NCBI GenBank assembly: GCA_030737875.1
Contig: CM060912.1
Location: forward strand, 210,317,231 to 210,381,230
Direction of reading: 5' to 3'
DNA: 64,000 bases
Source: Allium sativum
Taxonomy: Eukaryota; Streptophyta; Magnoliopsida; Asparagales; Amaryllidaceae
How positions within the stretch are numbered: the first letter of the stretch is position 1; every line of letters starts with the position of its first letter. This document shows positions 1 through 12,311 of this stretch, in pieces. The notes beneath the pieces were generated by a model. It was not told the DNA's origin. It searched no databases and saw nothing but the letters and a program-made list of their open reading frames with translations. The position numbers and the translations under genes are program-made.

Positions 1-615
1 AATTAATTTTTTAATTAACTTTTTAGTCTATTTCACTTTTATATTTGAACATGACATGTTCAAATATATTTTTAACTTGTTTATCAACTAACTGAATTCC
101 ATTTCAATTTTATTTGAATTTCCTATATTCAAATTCCATTTTTATTCTCTTATTCAAATTCTGTATTTGAATTTCATTTCAAATCTCTTATTCAAATTTT
201 ATATTTGAATTTCGTTTCAATTTCCTTATTCAAATTCTATATTTGAATTTCATTTCAATATCTTCTATATTCAAATTTCAAATTCAATTCTATTTGAATC
301 TTCTTTATTCAAATTTCATTTTCAATTCTATTAGAATCTTATATATTCAAATTTCATTATTTAAATCTTCTTTATTCAAATCTCATCTGAATTCCTATAT
401 TCAAATCCCCTTTGAATTTTTCTTATTTCAAATCCCCTTTGAATTTTCTTATTTACATTCTATGTTTGAACTTCCTTCAAATTCCTTTTCAAACTTTCTT
501 TATTCATTCTTTATTATAAATCCCATTTGAAATTCGACACAACTTGTCTTTCCCAAAACAATTTCAAAACAGTATCTCTGGTAGTAATTCGTCACTTACA
601 ACTAGAAAATGAATA

Positions 616-640
616 CTGATGATGCAACTGTCATCATCAG
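616..640 (-). other. Conserved internal hairpin, element B copy
   Basis: On the minus strand CTGATGATG, a 7-nt loop, then CATCATCAG form a perfect 9-bp stem. The same hairpin lies 3' of the PBS in A, F and G. It follows a weaker pairable stretch around an ACTCAC loop. A role in genomic RNA dimerisation or packaging is inference. Confidence 0.6.
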
Positions 641-980
641 AATCTATTTTCCAGCGATCGAAGTGAGTTCAATACTATAAAACCATTTTTAAACATTTCC
701 ACTTTGAAATTCATTTCAAAATATAATTCACACTGCTTGTAAAACAATTTAAAATCTCCCAGGATCTTAAATTTTCCTTATTTTTAAGCCAAATCATTTA
801 CAAACACTTATCCAATTTTCCAGAATTTTAATTCAAATTTCTGGTTTAAATTTCAGATTTAACTCATCTGATTTCACGTATTTCACTTATATGCATTCTG
901 ATTGGTTATTTACATAACCATTTAATTTATAATCTTACTTGATTATAATAACAACCAATATATCCACTATACTATAATTT

Positions 981-982
<2 letters not shown>

Positions 983-1020
<38 letters not shown>
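983..1020. repeat. (AT)19 microsatellite
   Basis: An uninterrupted AT dinucleotide run lies in the internal leader of element B. Sister elements carry shorter TA runs in their leaders, so this looks like local slippage expansion. Confidence 0.95.
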
Positions 1021-1022
<2 letters not shown>

Positions 1023-1310
1023 TCTCTATATCAAGATATACCTTGGGTAAACTTATTTTAATTTACCCTTTTTTCAAACATATCGTGTCGACCCATCGTA
1101 TTCGAGTGTTTATAAACTCCTACCGATACAGTGGATCAAACTGATCGATCAGAACCCATAAACAACTCAACCAATGAATCTACACCATATAAAACCACTT
1201 TATATCAAATTACAAATACGCACTCGTATAACTCAAACTCAATCTAGGGTATTACTAACCCTATCTCTACCGAGTCACGCCACAGAGCCAAGGTAATTCA
1301 CTTAACTTAA

Positions 1311-1322
1311 GCTCTGATACCA
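1311..1322 (-). other. Primer-binding site of element B (initiator tRNA-Met type)
   Basis: The minus strand reads TGGTATCAGAGC, the standard plant primer-binding site complementary to the 3' end of initiator tRNA-Met. It is two bases from the TG...CA LTR edge at 1325, which fixes the element's orientation as minus. Confidence 0.9.
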
Positions 1323-2686
1323 ACTGTAATGACCCGGGATTTTGTCGACTTTGGTTATCGCCATAAACTCAATGATGACTAACCAAAGATCGAAAAATAC
1401 CAGTCATTAATGAAAGAAATTAGAGGGTGAGGAAAGATAAGATAGAAACTTAGAATAGAAGAAGAAGAAGTAGTAGAACACAATATTAGAGTAACACGAA
1501 TCTCACAGCGGAACGAATAAATATATTTCATAACATAACTTTGAAATACAAATCTGTACTTGAATATACATATCATTATCAAAGTACAACACTTACAACA
1601 CAGCGGAAATAACTATAGCTATATGATCCTGAAGCCTCCTGCTCCAAGCTCTTCCAGTATATCTGTAAATCCCGACTACTTGACTGCCCGTACAAATTTA
1701 GGCACCCAAGAGTTTAGGGAAAACAACAAAATAAACTCCGGGTCAGTCATGGGACTGGTGTGAGTAAAATAGTTTAAAACAGTTCAAGCAGGTAATCGAT
1801 ATCTCATAAGACCACGCCGTATAACGGAACGGGTTTTTCCCTTATGAGAATCCAAATTATCTTTATATCAAAAACCTTTTGATATTATAATAATGTCTAT
1901 CAACCACAACATAATAATCATCTAGCAGAAATGCTTTCATCTCACGTTCTACATATATAGTACACAATCAAAACCGCAAGCACGTATTGGGTAATGGATT
2001 TCCAACTATGACAAGGTATGGAACCACCTTTCGCTAGTGTACCTCTTGAGAGGAATACACTGGGTTCAACAAGAACATCTTGCAACCCGGCCACACATGA
2101 CCGACCACTCATTTCGCTTGAGTGTATCGAATGTATATCACCAACGGTTGGGATCAGCAACCGTTTCCCGAATGGGACAACATCAACAATAGATTTTTAG
2201 AAGTAAATGAAACTCTAGATCAGGTGATTATACACCCTACTTCGGTGCGACCGACTTAGCCATGTTGCCTGCCCGATTTCTGTCATTTACCGGATGTGAG
2301 GCTAGAAGCTACGCTTTATCATCACATCAGATTCACTTTGAATGCCACATCATCAAATCCATCAAATCACCGATTGACATCCTCAACCATACATTATGTT
2401 TTAGCTAAAAGAAGTTTCCTTCTCCGCTTCCACTCTTGGTACGGTTGGAGAAATCAATATACGTGATCGTCTGGAAATACTCTGTCAGACATCCGTCCAT
2501 ACAAGTCATCCATGAACAGGATGAACCGAAGGCACTATTCTGTAAACAGGATAGCCCTTGCATTTTTCTCTGTCTTCAATTATCTTTGGCATATATGATT
2601 CGCAATGCTTATGCCAATACAGTGTGGTTCTTTGGATAATAATCCAACCGGTCTCTCCATATTAACAACGTTAAAATGGTCAAAAA

Positions 2687-2716
2687 CTTCGATAGTCTGT
2701 GGTTTAACTATCGAAG
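2687..2716 (-). other. Cassette hairpin CTTCGATAGT, element B copy
   Basis: A perfect 10-bp stem, CTTCGATAGT with ACTATCGAAG, encloses a 10-nt loop. The same stem and loop length recur in A (12282-12311) and, with a 9-bp stem, in G (50381-50408). Confidence 0.6.
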
Positions 2717-3950
2717 AAAAACAGGTGTGCAAACAACGATATTATTTCCAAATGGAAATTTATATCGACCAAACATCATTCAAAATTTATCTCTTTATTT
2801 CATTAATTTACTTATCTCCTGTTTTCCTATATTCAATATTTCTTATTTTCTATATTTGGAAAATATACGTTATTAACAATGGAAAACATTTCCATTTCTT
2901 GTTTTCTTTATTAGAAAACATTTCTGGCTTCTTATTTGGAAAACATTTCCAAAAATCCTTCATTGGACTTAGATATATGTTCAAACAAACATCGCTATGC
3001 CAACTCAAACCATTTCCTTTACTGCCGAACCTTAACTATTCCTTAGTTAAAAACGAAGCCAATCAAGTTAGGGTAGAACTACCTCTCAGACCTTAACTGA
3101 ACAACATTTCTAACTTTGAAATATGCAAAGTCAAATTTATATCCCTTTTACTAACTTCCTTACTTAACCCTCTTCGAATAGCTATATTCGATTGACTCTT
3201 TTCACTTAACTCTATTCGATTAACCCTTATCAATTAACTCTATTGGACTAACATTATTGGATTAACTCTATTTGACTAACGCTATTGATTTACTCATTTC
3301 ACTTAACTCCTTCGAATAAACTATATTCGATAACTCCTTTTACCTTCTTCGAATAAACCATGTTCGATTAACTCATTTGCTTCTATTCGAATAAACTATA
3401 TTCGATTAACTCATTTTACTTTCTATTCGAATAAACTATATTCGATTAACTCCTTTGCTTTAACTCTAATCGATTAAACTAACATCGATTAACTCTTTTG
3501 CTTTAACTCTAATCAATTAAACTAACATCTATTAACTCCTTTTCTTTAACTCTAATCGATTAAACTAACATCGATTAACTCCTTTTCGAATAAACTATTC
3601 ATTTATAAAGATTTACTTTTAGTAACGGTTCTTCACTTTACAAATGATTTCCTTTTATTCTAACTTATCCTTTGATTTTATAAATATTTCTTTTATAAAA
3701 ACCCTTTTCCTTTTCTATATAAAATCCATTGATTTTATATAAATAATTCATTTTCAAAATACACTTTGAAAAATCCCCTTTCCCATATCCAGTATTTCTT
3801 ATGGTATTTAACATACCATATAACAACGATAAATATCGTCCAAACACACATAATCAACAACAGATTATATATCACATCATATATCACAATATATTAATCA
3901 CAGTAAAATAAATGTTGAGGAATCCAGTTGGATTCCTCCAACCTGTTTTC

Positions 3951-4158
3951 CTGCATCATAGACGTTATACAATATAAAATCAACATCACTTTCAGTTCCA
4001 TATGATATATTCTGTTAAACAGAATCAATATAGAAATTCAACTAACTGACTAGCAGTTCAATCAAACAGTCAACACACAGTCAATCAACCAACATTTAAC
4101 AGTTCTAAAAATACAACATGAAATTATAAACTGTTCAGAGTTAGTGAGATTTACTCAC
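3951..4158 (-). promoter_or_regulatory. Putative LTR intron, element B
   Basis: On the minus strand the stretch begins GTGAGTAAA and ends GATGCAG, about 208 nt later, followed at once by the GAGGAATCCA hairpin. The layout matches 200-nt and roughly 306-nt stretches in F and G. Splicing is inferred from the consensus sites only. Confidence 0.4.
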
Positions 4159-6115
4159 ATTGGACTATCATCGTTAATTAACGATAATTGTCGCTTGATT
4201 TAGATGGACAATTTATTTTGCTATAAATTATAACGAGCTCGGATTCACTCCCAGTTAGTCTCATTGTGTTGCTCACATCCATATGATCCCAACGAATCTT
4301 GTTTCGTCCAATTCTGATACCGTATGAGGAAGATATACTGTTTCGAAGTTAATAAACATTTATTTTAAAACAAAACTAATTGAATTCCTTTCGGGCCTTA
4401 CCCCTTCATACAAAACTAGCCCATCAACCATACAAAAGCCCAGACCGTATTTATCCCTTCTTCCTCTCAAAGACTAACCCCGAGCTCCAGTAATTCTCTT
4501 CATCATTAACGCTAATCACTTCACCTCGTACGCCCTCCTTGAACCACCGAACTCCACAAAGACTCCACCGATGAACTCCTGTCAACATCCTCTTCCTTCC
4601 CATCACGCCAAGGTGGAGCTCGACACCACAATGAAATCCCGATCTCCCCATTTCTCCGCGAGCGAACTGTACAGGTGCGAACTCTGTTACCACCGAAACT
4701 CAAACAAAGACCCCGACGAGGTGCTAAACCCTTCACCGATATCAAATACACAACTGAAAATCCACATTGATGCCTCAAATCGAAATGTATTCGAACCCTA
4801 ATTTCACTGTTCGAAACTGTCGAGCACCAAACGTTGATCGAACTGCTTAAAAGGAACTCCAGATCGAAGAGCATCACTCGTAGAATCATGTTTTTAAGTA
4901 TTAGGATTTTTAGTAATTTTCTTTTGAATTGGTGAGAATTTTTGAAAGGTTTAAATTCAATATGAAAGAAGTTCGGTGGAGGCGCATTACTCGGTTGACT
5001 ATGAAGGAGAATGATTTAGGTTTTAAGGGGTTAAGTACGGTATTTATAGGAAATCGATTTTAGATATTTTCATTATAAATATTCAATTAATATCAAACCT
5101 TGTTTGTACTTGTCTTCTAAAAATTCCTGTAGCCACATACGATATCCAAAAATCATGAAAATTGGCACGTAGCTACTGTTCGACATTACGGTCCCAACGA
5201 AACTAGTTTCGTCGAATTCCGAATCCGTATGCTCACACAGCGTATTTTTAACCATCGAAAAACTGACTGTTTCTCACTCTAAAAATCCGTATGACCACAA
5301 AGTGACTCTAAAAATCACGAAACTGGAAATCTTACAACTATTTGACATTGCGGATCCAACAAAATTAGTTTCGTCGAATTCTGAGGTCGTATGAAAAATT
5401 GGCTATTTTTAAAGCTCTAGATGACCCATTTAAATATATAAATATAATTAAATTTAATATTTAAAAATAAATATTATCGTCTATATTCACAGTGGAATAC
5501 CATACAGCTCAGAATAAATCCTATATGGATTTCTACTCGATATTTCGATCTGGGTCAACCCGATATTCGATTTATATTGAAATTCCTTTTCAAAATATAA
5601 ATAATTCCTTTATAAATTATAAGGGAATTCCACAGCGACTTTTCTAAAATTTGATTTGGACATAAATCAAAATCTACACGACGAAATCCTGATTTTTCTC
5701 TTCCACTAGAAAGATATACTCCACCACTCCACACATTTCTTGTTTCACAGAAATCCAGCCTAAAACGAATCCTGTACATCCCGTTGAAGTTCAAATCGCC
5801 AATTTACGAACTGCAGCGCCATTTCGAGCTCGATTTTAATTATATTATAATTCTACGTTCAAACTGTCGTTTATATAATATATTCGTTATTCAAATTCAA
5901 TTCCAAGCTGAATTAAATATCACAGATGATCCAGTTCACACCATATCGTCATTTTAGCCAAATTCTGATTATTTCAGAATTAAATATATTATTTAATTAT
6001 TATTTTAATTAAATATTCACCATTATTTAATTCAATGACCATTAAATTCTCTAAACCACCATTTCAACAATTAAATAAATTAATTATAATACCTCTGCCA
6101 ATGCGGGTCATTACA

Positions 6116-6237
6116 AGTTCTATCTTTTCTATCTCACCCTCTAAATTCTTCTATTAATGTCCCGGTATTTTCGATGCTCGAGAAATTGACAGTGTATTTA
6201 TGTTGATTTTCTGGGTCGAAAATCCCCCGCCATTACA
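6116..6237 (+). repeat. Element A: 3' stub of the 5' LTR
   Basis: These 122 bp are nearly identical to 13573-13694, the end of A's 3' LTR, and end in CCGCCATTACA next to a PBS. The rest of this LTR was displaced to the left, beyond the window, by insertion of B. The first bases AGTTC are the presumed right-hand target duplication of B. Confidence 0.82.
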
Positions 6238-6239
6238 GT

Positions 6240-6251
6240 TGGTATCAGAGC
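6240..6251 (+). other. Primer-binding site of element A (initiator tRNA-Met type)
   Basis: Exact TGGTATCAGAGC, two bases after the LTR end at 6237. Confidence 0.92.
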
Positions 6252-6909
6252 TGAAGGTTAAGTGATTACCTTGACTCGGTGGCGTAACTCAATAGAGATG
6301 GGGTTAGTAATACTCTAGATTGAGTTTGAATGTATATATATATATATGAGCGCGTATTTGTAATTAATATAAAAACCATTTTATATTGTGTTGACTGGTC
6401 AGTCAAGTGGTTTATGAATTCTGGTCGAAACAGTAATGCAAACTGTATCGATAGGTGTTTCTAAACTCTTGAACATTGTAATTCGACATGATATTGTTTT
6501 GAAAGCTGGGCAAATAAAATAAATTTACCCAAAATATATTTTGATATGAAAAGGAGTATATATCTTGAGATTATTATAGTACTGATCGTTATTATGATCG
6601 AATAAGATTTATAAGGAAGTTGGTTATATAAATAACCAATCGAAATATTATATAATTATAATATGGAAAAAACAGATGAACTGAATCAGAATTTAAAACC
6701 AGAATTGAATTAAAACTCTGGAAACTTGGAAAAGAGTTGAAATTAATAATTGGATCAAACATATAGGAATTTTAAAATCTTGGGAGATTTGAAATTGTTT
6801 TCCAAGAGCTGTGAAAGATATTTTGATGTAATTTCTAAATGAAGTGTTTAAAAATAAGTTTTTGAAAGTAATACAGTATTAAACTCACTTCGATGATTGG
6901 AAAATAATT

Positions 6910-6934
6910 CCGATGATGATCGTGACATCATCGG
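6910..6934 (+). other. Conserved internal hairpin, element A copy
   Basis: CCGATGATG, a 7-nt loop, then CATCATCGG form a perfect 9-bp stem. Compared with B and G the second base pair is C-G instead of T-A, a compensatory change that supports a selected RNA structure. Confidence 0.6.
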
Positions 6935-7757
6935 TATTCATTTTCGAGGTTCTAAGTGACGGATTACTACCAGAGATTTGGTTTTTGAATTATTGTAAGG
7001 AAACAAGTTGTCAGAAATTCAAAAGTTTTGAATATCTATGATTTCAAACTGATTTGGAATAAAAACCCCAGGAATTTGATTCTAAAATTTCAAAATTTAC
7101 TTATAAAGTAAAGAAATAGAAAATTTAACTAAGTTGAATAAAATTGAAGTTGAACTGAAGCCAAGTAAGTGGAAATCGTATTGGAATAGAATTAAACTTG
7201 GTGAAGTAAGTGAATTTGTGAAATGAGATATTGGATTGGAACTGAGTTTGGTGATGGAATTGGATTATTGAGTAAGAATTCAGAATTAAGAATTGAACTG
7301 AAGTTGAAATGGAAGGTGACTTAGACATAAGCAAGTGATTGGATTTGAGGATAAATTAACTGAAGATCAATACTTGGAATACTGAAGTGGTATCGAGTGG
7401 AAGAGAAAGAGTTGGATACCCAACAAAAAGATACACGTTTGAATTATACTGAGCATGAGATGTATGAGCCTATTGAGCAAGCCGTTTGGCTGTTTGAATT
7501 TCTTTTGGATTTTAGAACGCCCAGAGAGGCGAGTTGTAGTTGTACCGATTAAGCCGTGCAGAGGAGATGCTGACTAAATTCTTCGAAAATTTAGGTTGTT
7601 AGGACATTTTCAGAATTTTGAAATTATTCAGAATAAGAAGGAATTAATATTTTAAATATGGAATTAATCAGTTCAGTTGAAACTGAAATTATGAACTAAA
7701 CCAAAAAGATTTTTAACCTGTTTATAACAGAGATTGTAACATTTTCCCTATCTTAGC

Positions 7758-7793
7758 AATTTCAAGGACGAAATTATTTTAAGGGGGAAGGAC
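7758..7793 (+). other. Stem-loop and polypurine tract of element A
   Basis: AATTTCA-AGGA-CGAAATT forms a short stem-loop (one mismatch), followed by the polypurine tract AAGGGGGAAGGAC directly at the 3' LTR. The tract is the expected plus-strand primer. The stem-loop also occurs in D, E, F and G. Confidence 0.78.
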
Positions 7794-8865
7794 TGTAACG
7801 TCCCGCATTTTTGTCGGCTTGTATTTGAATATTTAAATCAGTTTAAATATTGAATTCGTAATATAAATGGATTTATATATTAATTAAAATGAAGTTGAAC
7901 GTATAAATAAATAAATATGTATATATATATATATAATCGAGTTCATAACGACGCTGCAGTTCGATATTTAACGTTCTGAACTTCAACTGAGTGTGCAGGA
8001 CTCGTTTTAAATCGGATTTCTGCGAAACAAGAAATGTTGGAATCTGTTAAACTATATCTTTCTAACATAAGTGAAAAATCAAGATTTCGCGTGATAGATT
8101 GTTAATTATATCCAAATCAAATATTCAGAAAGTCGCTATGAAATCGTATATCGACCGTAACGGTTTATTTGATATAACTAGGTACCGGTCGCAAATTTGA
8201 ATAAGGTTATTTTGAGACATAGTGATAATTTAATTTTTAGAATTTTACTGTAATTTTTAATTAATTAAATATGCAACTTTTTATTTGGAGTATTTTGCAC
8301 CCTGTATTGATATTTTGGGATTTCAAAATATGAGTCAAACTACCGGTATTATTATATTTTTGGGATCGCGACACCTCGCTGGACACGACCGTAATCTTAC
8401 TTCTGTCTGTAGCGGCTCCGACATGAACGGAAATCTAAGTAATTTGAACAATCTATATATACGGCTTGATAAAATAAAATAAAAGAAACTAGCTACTATT
8501 TAGGTATCATGGAAACATAAAACACGCTAAGTGTAAATCAATTGAATGCTTGCCATACCCAATCAAATCTCATTAAAACTCCATACCCTCTACACTAGCT
8601 ACTGAAAATAGGAAATGGCATTTGTTCCTATCCCATACCACTACAGACCTACCCTAATCATAGCCGAACTGTCTCTTAGCCACTAATTTCTACAACCCTA
8701 TGTAACTCCTTTTCAATTTTGTACCAGGCTATTTCTTCATGCGGAAGAAATCATTTAATATCTATATTAACCTACCCTATATCATCACAGACTATGATAT
8801 AATATCCAAACCTATGCATATATTGTACAGTGGCCTATTACTTACATCTGAAGGAAACTTTAGTC

Positions 8866-8872
8866 TATAAAT
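8866..8872 (+). promoter_or_regulatory. TATA-like box in the LTR of element A
   Basis: TATAAAT lies upstream of the GC-richer leader and donor-like site. The position fits a U3 promoter, but AT-rich DNA yields such motifs by chance. Confidence 0.3.
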
Positions 8873-11800
8873 ATGAAGAGTTCCACTTTTCCTTGTTGGA
8901 GAAAAACTAACAATAAAGCGAAGTTTTAAACTACTTTCCATCATCAAAATATCTGGAGCTCTTCTTCTATTCGAAGCAGCGAAAACTACTGCGTTTTCTT
9001 TCAGCAAGTTTTAGGAAACGAAAAATTAAATAATAGAACCTATAATAAGTCGACGAAGAGGCCGAGTCTGGTTATGCGCGAGGTGGGTTTCCGGCAAGTG
9101 AAGGAGAGGCTGCGGCGGGGTCGAAGGAGCAGCAGGTCGCGGGGAGAGTAACGGAAGGCTACAGGAGTTTTCTGTGCATGGCAATGAACGGTGTCAGCAA
9201 CGATGGAGTACTCACGGTCTTGGGCGAAGTGGTGAACAGTCGGATGGAGTGGTACACGAGGAAGGGGATCGATTGTAGGGAAGCTAACACGGTGCATAGT
9301 CATGGTAAACAACAATGAGCAGATCTTATTCGATCTCTGGTATGCCGTGAGCCTAAGGTAGTCTTGGCGATGGCTATGGCAACTGCAGTTTATAAGTGCC
9401 CACGCATGGAGTATGGTGATGAAGGTGAGATGGATACACATGAAGCGGTAGGGGACACGCATGGAAATGGTGTTGTGATGGCAAATAATGTGATAAGTAC
9501 TATACATATTGAAGTGGAAGAAGGGTGTTTCATTGGAGCGTTTGTACTGGAGGGTGGTTCTTTCTGTCATGAGGGAAGAAGCAAAGGGATTGAAGCTGGG
9601 GTTTAAAGCGGGTACTATAGTGCATTGGTACGAGGGGTTTGCGTGTTTGTTAAGTGGTGAACTAGGCGTGCTTTCATGGTTTGAAAGGAAGTTAAATGGC
9701 TCGTTTAGGGGCATCATTGTGTACCCGTGCATAGAAGGGACACAAAATTTGCTTCAGCAAATTTTAAGAAGCAAAAACGGTCCAAGTGGGTTCCTGGACT
9801 TCAAAGATGAAAGTTAAGGGACAGGTGGCTGTGAATTGTGTGGTTGACATGAATGGAGAAGTAAACCGTAGGTGTTTAAACGTGACATGAAGAGTGAAAG
9901 AAAGACGGAATGTTTTCTGGGGAAGCCGGGTGAATGTGAGTGCACATATATTGTGAGAGTGTATGGAAAATAAATATGGCAAAGATGCTTAACAAACTGG
10001 AACAGAGGGTTCAAACCTGATCTAAATGGAGATCGAAATGGTGGCGCGGTATAGCAGAATAAAACGCCTGCTCAGATCTGTCGACCGACGCAAATCGTTA
10101 TTTAACGGTTAACGCGCGAAAGTGAGTAAAATCACTAACTCTGATGTATTTTAAAATATTTTAATATATTTTAATGTTGTTTGAATGCTGTGTGATGGTC
10201 GATTTGGTAGATTACAATTAAATTGGTTGAATATTATATATCGTTGCATACGTACACATCACCGGTTGGACACTGATTCCGTCGATTATAAATCTTCCCT
10301 AGTATGGAATCAGTGATAATTGTTTGACTAACATCTGTGGATGCGTAAACCGGTTGGAGGAATCCGACCAGACTCCTCGATATTTATATGTAGTGTTTGT
10401 TTTGTATGCACTGTTTGAACCCGAATTACATTTAAAACCCCGTGTGAATATTAATGTTGAATGAAAATTCAGCATTTGCTTCGATAAATTAATAAACAAT
10501 ATCGATTAGGAAAGTGGTAACAGTCGACCGTAAACTCGTCGTCCTATTAAGAAGTTGATTAGCCGTCAGGCAAATCAATGAAGTTAATTATAAAAATTAT
10601 ATTTTTATAATTAAAAGAAGATTTAAATTATAATAGAAGTTCTATTATAAACCAGTATTTTAGAGTTCGTTTTTATAAGATAAATAAAAACGATTGTTGA
10701 CATTTAAATGGGTTTATAAAGCAGAAATTATCCGACGACTAAATATTTGGATAATTGTATTTAAGATAAACAATTTAGATATATTATTAGATTAATTATA
10801 TTAATCTAATGTTAAGAAGTAATTAAAATCAGTTAACGAATTTACTGATGGAATGAAGTTGATTTAATCAACTGTTATTTGGGAAAATGATTATTAGATT
10901 AATTGGTTTTAAGTAATCTAATGAAAACAGTTTAGAAATAAATCAATCAAAATTAATGAGATTCAATTACCTTTTTAGTTAAAGAAGTTATAAATAGAAC
11001 TGTGAAATGAAGTTAAAGTGAAGAGTTAATGTTTAATAAACAACCGAGTTTCAAAGTAAGGATATGGTATTATAAATCCATAGTTCAAAATAAAACAAGG
11101 AAATACGATTTGATGTATATTATGAGTAATAAGGGATTAGAGTACAGACTTATATCTGTTCTAAGGTAAGAACGTTGTCGATCAAGGTCTGAGAGGTAAA
11201 TAGAATACCCCAACTTGAACGGCTTCACTATTATCGAGGAACAATATCAGTTTGTAACAGAAATAGATGTAAAGATTAGTATAAAGGGAATATGACAGCG
11301 TATTGCAAGTCTTAAAACTATAGCGATAAAAATAACGTTGTTGACAAGGTAAGTGTGACTGTGATGTTGATATTAGTTATAAAGAGAATATTACAGCGTA
11401 TTGCAAGTTTTACTATAGCGATAAATTAACGCTGTTAACCAACTTAAGCGTGATTTTTATATATAGCAGCACTTCTTTGGAAATGTCACAGTTGGTTTGA
11501 AATCCACTTATTCTAGAGTAATAAGTAACGACATTTGTTCAAAGATAATATAAGAATAAGTTTAGAAAGAGAAATTGGAGAATCATGTCAGAAAACAATG
11601 GCACCATTTAGATGTTCGAAATATAATTAGAATTAAACCATTAGGATGTGGAAATATAATTCGACGAAGTCGAATGTATTAAAGTAAATCATTTTAGGAA
11701 TTATAATCTGATAGGATCGTTAATACTTAGCCTAAACCAATAAATAGGATATGTAATCAGTGTTTAGTTATAAACTTGATAAGAAGTTGTCTTAGAGAAC

Positions 11801-12281
11801 ATAGTTTATAAAGTAGATTGGGAATATAAAGTATGAAAGAGATTTCGGTAAACGAGACAATGGTATTTATTTTCTAAATAAAGAGTTATTTGATAAAGGT
11901 GTTCAGATTTCTATAATAGTATGATATTCACCTTTTAAAGTGAATAGTGTTTTAAAAATGAACGTTGGACATATTAAAATGTTTATAATGAAATTGGAAT
12001 ATTTTTCCAATGTAGATAGTGTATATTATCCAAGTATAGAAAATAAAGAACGTGAAAAGAATGGAAATGTTTCAAACATTAATAACGTATACATCTGAAA
12101 TATGGGAGAATAAGAGTTGATAAAAACTGGGAATGTTTTCCAAAAGTGTGAAAAGGGTAAAACCGGATTTGAGAAATATCTAGTAAGATATTGGAATTTG
12201 AATAATAAAACGAATATTAAATAAAAAGTGCCTGTGATTGTACGATGTTTAGTTATACATTAGAATGGATGTTTGTTTTTA

Positions 12282-12311
12282 CTTCGATAGTTAAATAACC
12301 GACTATCGAAG
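12282..12311 (+). other. Cassette hairpin CTTCGATAGT, element A copy
   Basis: A 10-bp perfect stem with a 10-nt loop marks the start of the conserved 3' cassette. The loop sequence differs from B while stem and loop size are kept. Confidence 0.6.

Larger units (their letters stand above)
1..1324 (-). mobile_element. Element B: internal region (PBS end) of a minus-strand non-autonomous LTR retrotransposon
   Basis: Read on the minus strand, this is the DNA just downstream of a 5' LTR. It starts with a primer-binding site at 1311-1322 and continues off the left edge of the window. It contains the family's conserved leader, a hairpin at 616-640, an AT microsatellite and, at about 110-530, a degenerate tract built from GAATTTGAAAT-like units. 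No gag, protease, reverse transcriptase or integrase motif is visible, and the short open frames are low-complexity Phe/Ile/Asn strings typical of AT-rich DNA. Element identity is inferred from the PBS-LTR junction and from homology with the internal regions of A, F and G. Confidence 0.72.
1325..6115 (-). repeat. Element B: complete 4.8-kb LTR, the 5' LTR in minus orientation
   Basis: It is bounded by TGTAATGACCCG at 1325 and CGGGTCATTACA at 6115, a 12-bp terminal inverted repeat, with the PBS just outside the left edge. Read on the minus strand it has the family's modules in order: the U3 block (about 5560-5830), a GC-richer leader (about 4440-4880), a GTGAGT donor-like site (4153-4158), an acceptor-like CAG at 3951-3953 and the GAGGAATCCA hairpin just beyond, then the conserved 3' cassette (about 1640-2720). 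It appears inserted in the 5' LTR of element A: the sequence after 6115 matches the interior of A's other LTR near 13573. No coding sequence is recognisable in this span. Confidence 0.82.
6238..7793 (+). mobile_element. Element A: 1.56-kb non-coding internal region
   Basis: It runs from the PBS to a polypurine tract at 7781-7793. No open frame over about 70 codons and no retroelement protein motif is visible, so A is non-autonomous. Recognisable parts are the leader shared with F and G, a hairpin at 6910-6934, a segment around 7480 with an AGCCGTTTGGCT palindrome, and a small stem-loop (7758-7775) before the polypurine tract. Confidence 0.78.

Noticed and set aside
9040..9732. 230-codon minus-strand open frame in the LTR of A
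   Set aside because: It is antisense to the GC-richer leader, has no recognisable domain, odd composition (many His, Ser, Arg) and no counterpart in the LTRs of F, G, B or C. Lack of stops in GC-richer DNA explains it.
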